The notes below the pieces were generated by a model, which did no database searches, was not told the origin of the DNA, and was given only the letters and a program-made list of their open reading frames with translations. Below are positions 43,550-52,501 of a DNA stretch of 64,000 bases, piece after piece. This stretch comes from Hyphococcus sp. (GTDB taxonomy: Bacteria; Pseudomonadota; Alphaproteobacteria; Caulobacterales; Parvularculaceae): positions 124,001-188,000 of the forward strand of contig JAJFFY010000007.1 in the NCBI GenBank assembly GCA_021776415.1. The letters run 5' to 3'. The position numbers and the translations under genes were made by a program. Positions within the stretch are counted from its first letter, which is position 1; every line of letters begins with the position of its first letter.

Positions 43550-44463
43550 CAAGGCGCCCCCACAACAATGAAGGGCGAGGCCGGCGGCGTCACCAGACCA
43601 AACAGCAGCCGGGCGCAAACGCCGAGCACGATCAACGCCAGCAGCGCACGCAACTGCTCGCCTTTTAGTCGTCGTCCCGCCCGCGCGCCGATCTGTGCGC
43701 CGATCACGCCGCCGGTCAGCAGCAATAGTGCAAGCACAATATCGACAGTCTGGTTTGCCGCCGCATGCAGGACCGTTGCAATCGCGGTGACGAATATGAT
43801 CTGAAACAGCGACGTGCCGATCACAACATTTGTCGGCATCTTTAAAATGTAGAGCATCGCCGGCACCATGATGAAGCCGCCGCCGACGCCCATGATTGCC
43901 GAAAGCACGCCGACCAGAAAGCCAAGTATGATCGGCGGGATCGGGCTGATATAAATTTGCGAGCGGCGAAACCGCATCGCGAACGGCATCACCGCCATCC
44001 ACTCGACGCTGCGATGTTTGCGACGCGGGCGCGGCGCATCGGGCGAGCGCAACAAGGCGCGCACAGATTCCACCATCATCAGAGCGCCAATAAGCCCGAG
44101 GAAAATAATATAGGCGAGCGAGATAAAGGTCTCGATCTGGCCCATGGCGCGGAAATACCGGAATATAAAAATGCCGACAACCGCGCCGACGCTGCCGCCG
44201 GCGACTAAAAATCCGCCCATCATAAAATCGACGGTCTGTCGCTTTAAATGCGCCAGGACGCCGGAAACCGATGAGGCGACGATTTGCGAGGCCTCGGTGC
44301 CGACCGCGACCGCCGGGGGGATGCCGTAGAAGATTAATAGCGGGGTCATCAAAAAGCCGCCGCCGACGCCGAACATGCCGGAGAGAAACCCGACCACCGC
44401 GCCCATAAAAATTACGACGAACGGATCGACCGGAATCTCCGCAATGGGGAGATAAATGAGCAT
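43549..44463 (-). CDS. TauE/SafE-family sulfite or organic-anion permease
   Basis: The protein has 304 residues with eight or so helices and two internal repeats. The signatures FLSGMFGVGGGFLMTPLLIFYGIP and LVGVLSAIMGVGGGFIMVPAMLYILKMP are the two 'GxGGGx' halves of the TauE/SafE family. The family exports or imports sulfite, sulfoacetate and other organic anions. It is translationally coupled to the TIGR02186 protein downstream. The exact anion is unknown. Confidence 0.9.
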   Translation of the reverse strand: MLIYLPIAEIPVDPFVVIFMGAVVGFLSGMFGVGGGFLMTPLLIFYGIPPAVAVGTEASQIVASSVSGVLAHLKRQTVDFMMGGFLVAGGSVGAVVGIFIFRYFRAMGQIETFISLAYIIFLGLIGALMMVESVRALLRSPDAPRPRRKHRSVEWMAVMPFAMRFRRSQIYISPIPPIILGFLVGVLSAIMGVGGGFIMVPAMLYILKMPTNVVIGTSLFQIIFVTAIATVLHAAANQTVDIVLALLLLTGGVIGAQIGARAGRRLKGEQLRALLALIVLGVCARLLFGLVTPPASPFIVVGAP

Positions 44464-44551
44464 GGCGCCTGCGTCGCAATACGTGCCGAAAAGAAGTGAA
44501 CCTTAAGGGCTCGCTTATAGAGGCGCCGGGTCGCTCGCGGCAAGCGCCAGC

Positions 44552-44656
44552 CTAGAACATCGGCCGATTAAGAAGAATCGCCCGATGTTCTAGATTCTTT
44601 GTAGTACGCCGGGGTTTTCGAAAAACCGGTTTCCACTTTTTCGCCCGGCGTTCTAG
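44552..44656. repeat. Composite dispersed element, copy 2 (no insert)
   Basis: An 18-bp inverted repeat with a single mismatch (CTAGAACATCGGCCGATT at 44552-44569, its partner at 44576-44593, six-base loop) is followed by ATTCTTTGTAGTACGCCGG. It ends in GGTTTCCACTTTTTCGCCC then GGCGTTCTAG at 44656. The last CTAG supplies the TAG stop of podJ on the minus strand (44653-44655). No nested module is present, so this is the uninterrupted form. Confidence 0.8.
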
Positions 44657-47613
44657 CCAGCTGGCGCGATCTCGTTTGCTTCCGCATCGGGTGTGCGCGC
44701 TTGCCACTCGGCGATGGTTTTGTCGAGCTCTGCTTTTTGTGCCGTGGTGAGTGCGTTGGCGACGCTTGCGGCGAGCGGCTGGGCTTGCTCATCGCCATTG
44801 CTGGCGGCGAGCGAGTACCAGTAATAGGCTTTGCCAGCGTCCTGAACGCCGGACGGCGTTCCATCGCCGGTGGGGTGGAAAATCGCGCCGAGATTATATT
44901 GCGAATCCACCAGTCCGCGATTGGCGGCAAGTTCAAACCAGCCGATGGCTTCGCCGGCGTCAGCCGGTCCGCCTTCACCGCGCGCGGTCATGATGCCGAT
45001 ACGGTGCATGGCGAGCACATTGCCGCCATTGGCGGCGCGCCGGAACCAGGTGCGGGCGCGGCCGAGGTCGACATCGACGCCCTGGCCGGTTTTGAAAAAT
45101 TCGCCAAGCTGCAATTGCGCCGGCGGATGGCCGAGCGCGGAGGCCTCGCGCAGCTTGGTGATTGCGGCGGTGGATTCTGCATCCGTTTCGGCCGCCCCAA
45201 GCCCGGCCATGGCGTCGCTATAGAGGGCGCGTGGGTCAATCGTCGGTGCGTTCGGCACATCAAGCGTATTGTCGGCGGCGGGCGGCGCATCGCCAGTCGA
45301 CGGACCCGCGACAAGTCCGCCGCGGTCAACCGCGTCGGGGGATTTGAACACAATATCTTTGACCATAAAGAACAGCACGGCCAGCGAGAGGAAAATGCCG
45401 ACGATCAGCGCCAGCGTCAGCGGCCGCGCCGATGCGGTTGCTTTCAAGGTTTCAAACGCCGCCCGGTCCCCATTGCGCAAGCGCGCCTCTTCGGCTTCCG
45501 GCGCTTCCGGTGCAGGGGCGGCGGTCTGTTCGGTTTTGCTCTTGGCGCCGATAAAGGGCAGCTTGCTGCGAAGCGCGGCAAAGGCGCCGGCTGCCCCGGA
45601 TGGGCGGTCATTTTCCTCAGCATAATCATTTTGCGGCTCTGCGGCGGCTTCCTGCAGTGCTTCTTTTGCGGCCGCGGCTTTGATAGTATCGACCGGCACA
45701 TCGATCTCGCCGCGCGCTTCGGCGAGGCGTTTTTTCCGCGCTCGTGCAACGAGGATAGCTTTTTGCTTCGGCGTTAGCTTTCGGCGGCGGGGTTTTTTAT
45801 CTTCTTCCGCGCGCGCGGCCGCGTCTTTTACTTGCCGGCGCGCCGCCTGGAGATAGTCATCCGGCTTTTCTTTCGGCTCACCGGCTTCAGTATTTTCTTC
45901 GCCGAAGAGCAACGACATAGCTTGTTGTCTCGCACGGTCCTCGGCTTCTTGGTCGGTATCAGTATCAGTCTGTGGGGTTTCAAGCTTGGGCGCATCAAGA
46001 TCAGATGCATCAAGATTGGGCGCATCAAGATCAGACGCAAGGTCCGGTTGAACGTCGCCGGTCATGTCGTCGAGGTCGGAGAGGATCTGGTCGAGGTCGT
46101 CGCGCGGCTCGGGTTCGATCTCGGTATTGTCGGCGGCGGAAGCTGCTGGGCCGCCTTGCGGGTTCATGCCGAACACATCGTGGACTTCTGATAACAGGGC
46201 TTGCGCTTCTGCGTCTGCATTATTTTCGACGGCGCTGCGCGGTTCGTCGTCCAGCTCAAAAGAAAAGTCGTCCTTGGCGTCGTCGCCGGCGGAGACTTCG
46301 TCGAGCGCGGCGTCGATTTCGTCAGCGAAGGAGAACGGGTCTTCATCTCCTTCTGCGGCGTTATCTTCAACCGCTTCAACCGCCGTTTTCGGGTCGGTGC
46401 TGGGCGCTTCATCGCTTACGGGTTCGTCCCCGCTTACGGTTCCGTCGTCTTTATCGGCGTCATCCTTGTCGCCAAAGCCGAGGGCGGCGGCGAGGGATGA
46501 GAAGGCGGACTTTCCTGTAGCGTCTTCGTCTTTTGCTTCGTCTTTTGCATCGTCGCTTGGTTCCGCGTCCTGCGCCGCGGCGTCTGGTTCTGCGGGAGCC
46601 GATTCAGGAGAGGGCGCAGCCAGCGCCTCGCCGGAGGTCTCCATGCGCTTGGTGAGAGATTCAAAAGAGCTTTGCAGTTTTTCAAAGCGTGCGTCGGCCT
46701 CCCGGGTCACCGCGGCAACGGCGGCGTCAATGTCTTTCCGGCTGGCGCCGTCGGATGTTTCCTTGCTGGAAGTCCCTTGCAAATCTGCAAGCGTTTCCAT
46801 GACCTTCTGGAGGCCTTCCGCGTTGCGCCGTTCTGCCGCGTCGATTTGGCCGGATAATTTTCCGATGGTGGTTTCAAATGTGCGAATCTGGTCGCCGCTG
46901 CGTTTGATTTCATCGCCAAGCACGCGCAGCCGGTTGCCGGTGCTTTCGACAAAGGCCGGGTCAGCCCCGCCGCTGGCGCCTTGTTTTTGTGCGGCGGCAT
47001 CGCCGGCGAGTTTTTCAGTGCGGGTGAGACGCGCGGTCAGACCGTCAATTGCGTCTTTGACAAATCCGAGATCGGAGGCCCCGCCGCCATCGCCGCCGCC
47101 GTCAACGCGTTCGGCAAATTCCTGCAATTGGCGTTCTGTTGCGTCGAGGCGTTCAATCGTCATCTTTTGCGCGGTGTTAAATTGTACCGCGACTTGTGTG
47201 ACTGCTTTTTCAAGCGCTTTGAGCGCGTTGATGCGCTCAATATCGTTGCCGTCGGCTTCGAGTTTTTCGATCCTTGCGCCAAGGCCGCTGTCGCCGCCTG
47301 CGGGCTTGACCCTTTCCAGGCGCTGCACCCGTTCAACCACATCGCCAATCTTGCGGGTGACCTCGCTGACATTCTCGGCGCCGGCGGTGTGGGTCTGCGC
47401 AACTTGTTTGTGCAGATGTTCAATCGCGGTGATGATGTCGCGCAGCTTCAGCCCCTCGACCTCGCCGCCGGAAGATTGCGGCTCGCCAGCGGTGTAGATC
47501 ATCTGGTTGAGCCACTCGCCAACGGTCAGGCCTTTGCGCTTGGCGGCTTCTTTTGCCGTTTCACGAGCATCGCGTTCGATGCCTTTGACGCTCCAGGGCG
47601 CATTCGACTTCAT
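44653..47613 (-). CDS. podJ: PodJ-like polar localization factor
   Basis: The protein has 986 residues from the ATG at 47613; an upstream in-frame start adds ten. The N-terminal signature (SNAPWSVKGIERDARETAK, then GLTVGEWLNQMIY) is PodJ. Coiled-coil segments (about 60-330) and a long acidic, low-complexity region (about 350-590) are followed by a basic linker. A single membrane helix (about 730-750; LALIVGIFLSLAVLFFMV) leads to a periplasmic part with three or four Sel1-type repeats (about 800-950). PodJ localises polar factors (pili, holdfast, PleC) in Caulobacter and is cleaved periplasmically. No peptidoglycan-binding domain is seen. The stop codon is provided by the CTAG end of a repeat element. 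A CtrA box lies about 170 bases upstream. Confidence 0.88.
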   Translation of the reverse strand: MKSNAPWSVKGIERDARETAKEAAKRKGLTVGEWLNQMIYTAGEPQSSGGEVEGLKLRDIITAIEHLHKQVAQTHTAGAENVSEVTRKIGDVVERVQRLERVKPAGGDSGLGARIEKLEADGNDIERINALKALEKAVTQVAVQFNTAQKMTIERLDATERQLQEFAERVDGGGDGGGASDLGFVKDAIDGLTARLTRTEKLAGDAAAQKQGASGGADPAFVESTGNRLRVLGDEIKRSGDQIRTFETTIGKLSGQIDAAERRNAEGLQKVMETLADLQGTSSKETSDGASRKDIDAAVAAVTREADARFEKLQSSFESLTKRMETSGEALAAPSPESAPAEPDAAAQDAEPSDDAKDEAKDEDATGKSAFSSLAAALGFGDKDDADKDDGTVSGDEPVSDEAPSTDPKTAVEAVEDNAAEGDEDPFSFADEIDAALDEVSAGDDAKDDFSFELDDEPRSAVENNADAEAQALLSEVHDVFGMNPQGGPAASAADNTEIEPEPRDDLDQILSDLDDMTGDVQPDLASDLDAPNLDASDLDAPKLETPQTDTDTDQEAEDRARQQAMSLLFGEENTEAGEPKEKPDDYLQAARRQVKDAAARAEEDKKPRRRKLTPKQKAILVARARKKRLAEARGEIDVPVDTIKAAAAKEALQEAAAEPQNDYAEENDRPSGAAGAFAALRSKLPFIGAKSKTEQTAAPAPEAPEAEEARLRNGDRAAFETLKATASARPLTLALIVGIFLSLAVLFFMVKDIVFKSPDAVDRGGLVAGPSTGDAPPAADNTLDVPNAPTIDPRALYSDAMAGLGAAETDAESTAAITKLREASALGHPPAQLQLGEFFKTGQGVDVDLGRARTWFRRAANGGNVLAMHRIGIMTARGEGGPADAGEAIGWFELAANRGLVDSQYNLGAIFHPTGDGTPSGVQDAGKAYYWYSLAASNGDEQAQPLAASVANALTTAQKAELDKTIAEWQARTPDAEANEIAPAG

Positions 47614-48070
47614 CTTAAGGTACCCGCCTTTTGTGAGGGCCAATTCCCCCGAAATAGTGTAGTCGCGGCGTTATCAACACCGGGACCTAACATTAAGCTG
47701 TTAAGGCGCTTCGCATTGCTGGCAAAGCCTTACTGCCGCCACGGCGCTCCGAACAGCTTGCCGACATCACAATTGCCGACAATTAACGAAACCTTAACGG
47801 CGATTCGGGGCCGGGCGGGTTCATTTCAGGGCTGTTGGGGAGAAATATTGCCCGGTTTAGTGCATTCGGCGACGCCGCCCGCCGTTACCGCCGCGATGAA
47901 CGAGAAATTACAGCGCATGCGATGGCGCGTTTCGCCTGTAGCGGTTATGAATTCTGGAAAATGTTAGGATGCCGTTTCTAAACTTGCTATTTAGGAGTTA
48001 CGTCCTGATTTCAGGCCGCTAAGGCCATTTCGACAATTAATATTGCGACGATCAAGAACCGAGGAACGCC
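47614..48070. other. podJ upstream region (457 bases)
   Basis: There is no gene here. The minus-strand podJ promoter should lie in the left half and the plus-strand acyl-CoA dehydrogenase promoter in the right half. A perfect CtrA-type box is present (listed separately). A closely spaced TTAA pair, TTAAGCTGTTAA, also occurs at about 47694-47705. Confidence 0.6.
47783..47798. promoter_or_regulatory. CtrA-type binding site upstream of podJ
   Basis: The bases TTAACGAAACCTTAAC fit the CtrA consensus TTAA-N7-TTAAC exactly, with both half-sites perfect. It lies about 170-185 bases upstream of the podJ ATG (minus strand) and about 275 bases upstream of the divergent acyl-CoA dehydrogenase. It is strong evidence for CtrA control of one or both genes, in a cell-cycle type regulatory network. 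Confidence 0.65.
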
Positions 48071-49855
48071 ATGACCGAATACGCCGCCCCGCTCAAAGAC
48101 ATGCAGTTTGTTCTGAACGATGTTTTGGAGATTTCGAAATATTCAAATTTGCCAGGTTTTTCAGAGATTTCCGACGATCTTGTTGAGGCGATCCTTGAAG
48201 AGGGCGGCAAGCTGGCGGCGAATGTTCTCCACCCCATTAATCAGTCCGGCGACAAGGAAGGCTGCATCCGCCATGACGACGCTTCGGTGACCACGCCGAA
48301 GGGCTTTAAAGAGGCCTACGAGGCCTACAAAGAAGGCGGCTGGCAGGGGCTGGCCTTCGATCCTGTATATGGCGGGCAGGGGTTGCCTTATATTATTGGC
48401 GTTGCTGTCGGCGAAATGGTCTCTGCGGCGAATATGGCGTTCGGGATGTATCCCGGTCTGGCGCGCGGCGCCGCCGAAGCCATCTACGCCCATGGCACAG
48501 ATGAGCAGAAACAAAAATATCTGCCGAGCATGATGTCCTGCGAGTGGGGAGGGACCATGAACCTCACCGAGCCCCATTGCGGCACCGATCTCGGGCTGTT
48601 GCGCACCAAGGCGGTCCCGCAAGAGGGCGGCGCTTATAAAATTTCCGGGTCCAAGATTTTCATCTCCGCCGGCGAGCAAGACCTCACCAATAACATTATT
48701 CATCTGGTGCTGGCGCGGATTGAAGGCGCGCCGGACGGGGTGAAGGGGATTTCGTTGTTTATCGTGCCGAAATTCCACATCAATGATGATGGCTCGCTGG
48801 GCGATCGCAACGGCGTTGCTTGCGGCTCGATTGAAGAAAAGATGGGCATCCACGCCAACTCCACCTGCACGATGAATTTTGACGATGCGACCGGCTATCT
48901 TCTCGGCGAGGAGAACAAGGGCCTCAAAGCCATGTTCACGATGATGAACGAGGCGCGGCTCGGCGTTGGCATGCAGGGCATGGCGATTTCGGAGGTCTCC
49001 TATCAGAACGGCGCGGCCTACGCCAAGGACCGGCTGCAAGGCCGGGCGCTGACCGGGCCGGCCGAGCCTGACAAGCCCGCCGATCCGATCATTGTTCATC
49101 CCGATGTACGGCGTATGCTGATGGATCAGCGCGCCTTCACCGAGGGCGCGCGCGCCTGGATGTACTGGACGGCGCTGCATGGCGATCTGCACAAAAAATC
49201 TGAAGACGAGGCGACGCGCCAAAAGGCTGACGATTTTATGGGCCTGATGACGCCGATCTTGAAATCTTACCTCACCGATAAAGGCTATGCACACGCCACC
49301 AATGCTCAGCAGGTGCTTGGCGGTCATGGCTATATTGCCGAATGGGGCATGGAGCAGTTTGTCCGCGATGCGCGCATCGCCATGATCTATGAAGGCGCCA
49401 ACGGCATTCAGGCGCTCGACCTTGTCGGTCGTAAGCTGATGAAAGACGGCGGCCGCGCCTGGCAGTCTTATTTCGCTGAGATCGATGAGTTCATCGGCGA
49501 TAATCAGGGCAATGAAGAACTTAAACCTTTCCTTGACGGCCTGGCGACAACCAAAGCCCAAACGTTGGAAGCGACCCAGTGGATGGGCGCTAATGCGATG
49601 CAGGATTTCAACAATGCCGGCGCCGCGTCGATGGATTACCTCAACCTCTTTGCGCTCACCTGCCTGGCCTTCGCCTGGGCGCAAATGGCCAAAGCGGCGA
49701 TCGAGAAACAATCTGCGGATGATGATTTTTACAAAAACAAACTCATCACCGGGCGCTATTTTGTCGAGCGGATGCTGCCGGACGCTGGCGCGCATCTTGA
49801 AAAAATCAAGGCTGGCGGGGCGGCGACCATGGCGCTTCCGGCGGAAGCGTTTTAG
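48071..49855 (+). CDS. Long-form acyl-CoA dehydrogenase
   Basis: The protein has 594 residues, larger than IVD because of a C-terminal extension (about 460-594), as in DmdC and other acyl-CoA dehydrogenases of this clade. Core lines: FDPVYGGQGLPYIIG, GTMNLTEPHCGTDLGLLRTKA, SAGEQDLTNNIIHLVLARIEG and QVLGGHGYIAEWGMEQFVRDARIAMIYEGANGIQALDLVGRKL, the last being the flavin and tetramer region. The substrate may be an acyl-CoA (fatty acids) or 3-methylmercaptopropionyl-CoA. Nothing next to it settles which. It is followed by an intrinsic terminator, so it is probably monocistronic. Confidence 0.9.
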   Translation: MTEYAAPLKDMQFVLNDVLEISKYSNLPGFSEISDDLVEAILEEGGKLAANVLHPINQSGDKEGCIRHDDASVTTPKGFKEAYEAYKEGGWQGLAFDPVYGGQGLPYIIGVAVGEMVSAANMAFGMYPGLARGAAEAIYAHGTDEQKQKYLPSMMSCEWGGTMNLTEPHCGTDLGLLRTKAVPQEGGAYKISGSKIFISAGEQDLTNNIIHLVLARIEGAPDGVKGISLFIVPKFHINDDGSLGDRNGVACGSIEEKMGIHANSTCTMNFDDATGYLLGEENKGLKAMFTMMNEARLGVGMQGMAISEVSYQNGAAYAKDRLQGRALTGPAEPDKPADPIIVHPDVRRMLMDQRAFTEGARAWMYWTALHGDLHKKSEDEATRQKADDFMGLMTPILKSYLTDKGYAHATNAQQVLGGHGYIAEWGMEQFVRDARIAMIYEGANGIQALDLVGRKLMKDGGRAWQSYFAEIDEFIGDNQGNEELKPFLDGLATTKAQTLEATQWMGANAMQDFNNAGAASMDYLNLFALTCLAFAWAQMAKAAIEKQSADDDFYKNKLITGRYFVERMLPDAGAHLEKIKAGGAATMALPAEAF

Positions 49856-49883
49856 GCCTTCGGGCGTAATCATAAAGACTATT

Positions 49884-49914
49884 AAGGCGGCGCAGCAATG
49901 CGCCGCCTTTTTTC
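49884..49914 (+). terminator. Rho-independent terminator after the acyl-CoA dehydrogenase
   Basis: A GC-rich stem (AAGGCGGCGCA, short GCAA-type loop, TGCGCCGCCTT) is followed by a T6 tract and lies 29 bases after the stop codon at 49855. Confidence 0.9.
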
Positions 49915-50011
49915 TTATCGACAAACTGTTTGTTCTGGCTGCGCGAGCGGGCTAGGGTCTGATACCAAGCAGCTAGCTAAATAAAACAAAATTCAAATCA
50001 GGGGTATTTCA

Positions 50012-51868
50012 ATGCGAAATTTATTCTTGGCGCTGATGGGCGCTACCACGCTAACTGCTTGCGGACAGCAAGCATCTACGCCAACAGAACCAGCGCAGAT
50101 TGCGGAGCCAAGCGCTGAGGCGATCACAGCGGAAACGGCCCGGCTTAATGAATGGTTTGCCGCGCGGTGGGAGGAAGAGCTTGATTTTTCGCCGGTCACC
50201 AAAACGTTTCTGGGCCGCAAGGACGACAATGACAAAATCGACGACTTGTCAGAGGCTGCTGAGGACGTACAGCTCGCCTGGCGCCGCGAAAATGGTCGGG
50301 CGCTGAAAGAAAGCTTTGACTACGCGCTGCTTACGCCTGAGGCGAAAACTTCCTACGATATTTGGCTTTATCAATTGGCGCAGACTGAGGCGTCCTACCC
50401 GTTTCGCCGGCGCGGTTATGTCTTCCACCAGATGCGTGGCGTGCATTCTTTCTTGCCAAACTTCCTGATCAACTTTCACAAAGTTGAGACCGCCGACGAT
50501 ATGCGCGCTTATATTACACGTATCAGCGGCGCCGCCCGGGCGTTGGGCCAGGCGCTAGAACGTGCGAAGCTGGCGGCGGCGGAGGGCGTGCATGCGCCAG
50601 ATTTTGCTTATGACGGTGTCTTGAAGCAATCGCGTGCGCTGATTGCCGGCGCCCCGTTTGAGGGTGAGGGGGAGGCGCCGCTCTGGGCGGACGCAAACTC
50701 CAAGATTGATGCGCTGATTGAATCCGGCGCCGTCAATGAAGAAGAGGCAAGCGACTTGCGCGCGGCGGCGCGCACCGCGCTGATCGATGCGTTTAAACCT
50801 GCCTACGATGCGCTGATCGCCTGGGTTGAAGACGAAAAGCCGAATGCACCGGAGACATCTACGGGCGTCGGTTCGCTTCCTGACGGCGAGGCCTATTACA
50901 CCGAGCGCCTGGCCTTTGCGACAACGACGGATATGACGCCGGATGAGGTGCATGCGCTCGGGCTTGCAGAGGTTGCGCGGATCAAGGGCGATATGGAGAC
51001 GCTCAAAACCACGGTCGGCTTTGACGGGACGCTTGATGAATTCTTCAGCTTCGTTCGTGAAGACGAGCAGTTTTACTACCCAAATACCGATGAAGGGCGA
51101 GACGCCTATCTGCAATCGGCGCGTGACCATCTTGCTTTTATCAATGAGCGGCTGCCCGAAAAATTCGGCCTGTTGCCGAAAGCGGATCTAATTGTGAAAC
51201 GCGTCGAAGCGTTTCGCGAACGTGACGGCGGCGCTCAGCATTATTTCCCCGGGACGCCGGATGGCTCGCGGCCCGGTACTTTTTATGCGCATCTTTCCGA
51301 CATGAGCGCGATGCCGATCCCGCAGCTTGAGGTTATCGCCTATCATGAGGGCAACCCTGGCCACCACATGCAAAATTCGATTGCACAGGAAGTCGAAGGC
51401 CTGCCGGAATTTCGCAACCAGGCGGGCTTTACCGCCTATGGCGAAGGCTGGGCGCTTTATTCAGAAATACTTGCCAAGGAGATGGGCGCCTATGACGATC
51501 CTTATTCCGACTTTGGTCGCATGACGACGGAAATCTGGCGAGCGATCCGACTTGTTGTGGACACCGGGCTGCACGCCAAAGGCTGGACGCAAGAACAGGC
51601 GGTGGAATATTTCATCTCGAATTCTCCGGCCGCCGAAGGCCAGATCCGCTCCGAAGTGCGGCGCTATATAGTGATGCCCGGCCAGGCGACGTCTTACAAA
51701 ATTGGCATGCTGAAAATTCTTGAGCTGCGCGAGAAAGCCAAGACCGCGCTCGGTGATGAATTTGATATTCGCGGCTTCCACGACACAGTGCTCGGCGGCG
51801 GCGCCTTGCCGTTGTCGGTATTGGAGCGACGTGTCGATGAGTGGATCGCGGTGCAACAAGCGTCCTGA
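50012..51868 (+). CDS. DUF885 metallopeptidase-like lipoprotein
   Basis: The protein has 618 residues. The lipoprotein signal is MRNLFLALMGATTLTACGQ, with the lipidated Cys at 17. The metal motif HEGNPGHH (YHEGNPGHHMQNS, about residue 450) is the zinc signature of DUF885, a thermolysin-like family of secreted peptidases or esterases. The final region (PGQATSYKIGMLKILELREKAK) is typical. The substrate is unknown. It is followed, 12 bases after its stop, by a composite repeat element. Confidence 0.88.
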   Translation: MRNLFLALMGATTLTACGQQASTPTEPAQIAEPSAEAITAETARLNEWFAARWEEELDFSPVTKTFLGRKDDNDKIDDLSEAAEDVQLAWRRENGRALKESFDYALLTPEAKTSYDIWLYQLAQTEASYPFRRRGYVFHQMRGVHSFLPNFLINFHKVETADDMRAYITRISGAARALGQALERAKLAAAEGVHAPDFAYDGVLKQSRALIAGAPFEGEGEAPLWADANSKIDALIESGAVNEEEASDLRAAARTALIDAFKPAYDALIAWVEDEKPNAPETSTGVGSLPDGEAYYTERLAFATTTDMTPDEVHALGLAEVARIKGDMETLKTTVGFDGTLDEFFSFVREDEQFYYPNTDEGRDAYLQSARDHLAFINERLPEKFGLLPKADLIVKRVEAFRERDGGAQHYFPGTPDGSRPGTFYAHLSDMSAMPIPQLEVIAYHEGNPGHHMQNSIAQEVEGLPEFRNQAGFTAYGEGWALYSEILAKEMGAYDDPYSDFGRMTTEIWRAIRLVVDTGLHAKGWTQEQAVEYFISNSPAAEGQIRSEVRRYIVMPGQATSYKIGMLKILELREKAKTALGDEFDIRGFHDTVLGGGALPLSVLERRVDEWIAVQQAS

Positions 51869-51880
51869 CGCTGGGCCTGT

Positions 51881-52031
51881 CTAGAGCGTTGGGCGATTAA
51901 TAGGAATCGCCCAACGCTCTAGATTCTTTGTTGTGCGCCGGCCTGCTCGCAAAGGCGCGCTGATAATAATCAGACCGCTTTCGCGGTCGGGTACGAAAAA
52001 TCGGTTTCCACTTTTCCGCCCGGCGCTCTAG
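51881..52031. repeat. Composite dispersed element, copy 3 (with nested module)
   Basis: A perfect 18-bp inverted repeat (CTAGAGCGTTGGGCGATT at 51881-51898, its partner at 51905-51922) is followed by ATTCTTTGTTGTGCGCCGG. The double-hairpin module is inserted next (about 51943-51992), then CGAAAAATCGGTTTCCACTT to the terminal GCGCTCTAG at 52031. Apart from the insert, its right end aligns with copy 2. The terminal CTAG supplies the TAG stop of the acyltransferase gene on the minus strand (52028-52030). Confidence 0.8.
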
Positions 52032-52480
52032 TCGGTAGGAGTGATAGTTTTTGCCGGCACGCCGACAGCGGTGCAGTTTGCAGGCACATCTTTTAAGACG
52101 ACGGCGTTGGCGCCAATGCGAGCACCTTTGCCAACCTGAATTCGTCCGAGCACTTTAGCGCCCGCACCGATATAGACACCGCGTTTGATATTTGCCGCAC
52201 CATCCCCCGTCTGACCGATAGTGACCTGCTGCATAATCAGGCAATCATCTTCGATGATTGCCTCTTGGTGAATGACAATTCCATTTAGATGAGGCATTCT
52301 TACGCTGACTGCAATCACAGCGTCACGATGGATATCGGATGCTGTCAATGTGCTCCACATAATATGCTGAACTTTGTGGTAGTGGTTGCGCAACTTATTG
52401 AAAACACCAGAGTGATTTTTAGTTTTGCGATACGCGGCGAGGTTCCTCAATAGTTTCGCATCGGCATTTCTCCAAAACAT
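52028..52480 (-). CDS. Hexapeptide-repeat acyltransferase, serine-acetyltransferase-like
   Basis: The protein has 150 residues. The left-handed beta helix of the hexapeptide transferase superfamily is visible (IGQTGDGAANIKRGVYIGAGAKVLGRIQVGKGARIGANAVVL, then a V-P-A turn). Related serine acetyltransferases carry the same HLNGIVIHQEA- and GQTGD-type lines. It is shorter than CysE (about 270), and the N-terminal domain of CysE is missing. A serine or sugar O-acetyltransferase is possible. Its TAG stop is the CTAG end of a repeat element. It precedes the VirK-like gene on the same strand by about 20 bases. Confidence 0.8.
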   Translation of the reverse strand: MFWRNADAKLLRNLAAYRKTKNHSGVFNKLRNHYHKVQHIMWSTLTASDIHRDAVIAVSVRMPHLNGIVIHQEAIIEDDCLIMQQVTIGQTGDGAANIKRGVYIGAGAKVLGRIQVGKGARIGANAVVLKDVPANCTAVGVPAKTITPTD

Positions 52481-52501
52481 TATTTTTTTGTTCCTTACGC
52501 G

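Noticed and set aside
48161-49924. Minus-strand open frame of 587 codons across the long acyl-CoA dehydrogenase gene
   Set aside because: It is a codon-bias shadow: the plus-strand frame has clear family motifs, an RBS and a terminator, whereas the minus frame shows no motif.
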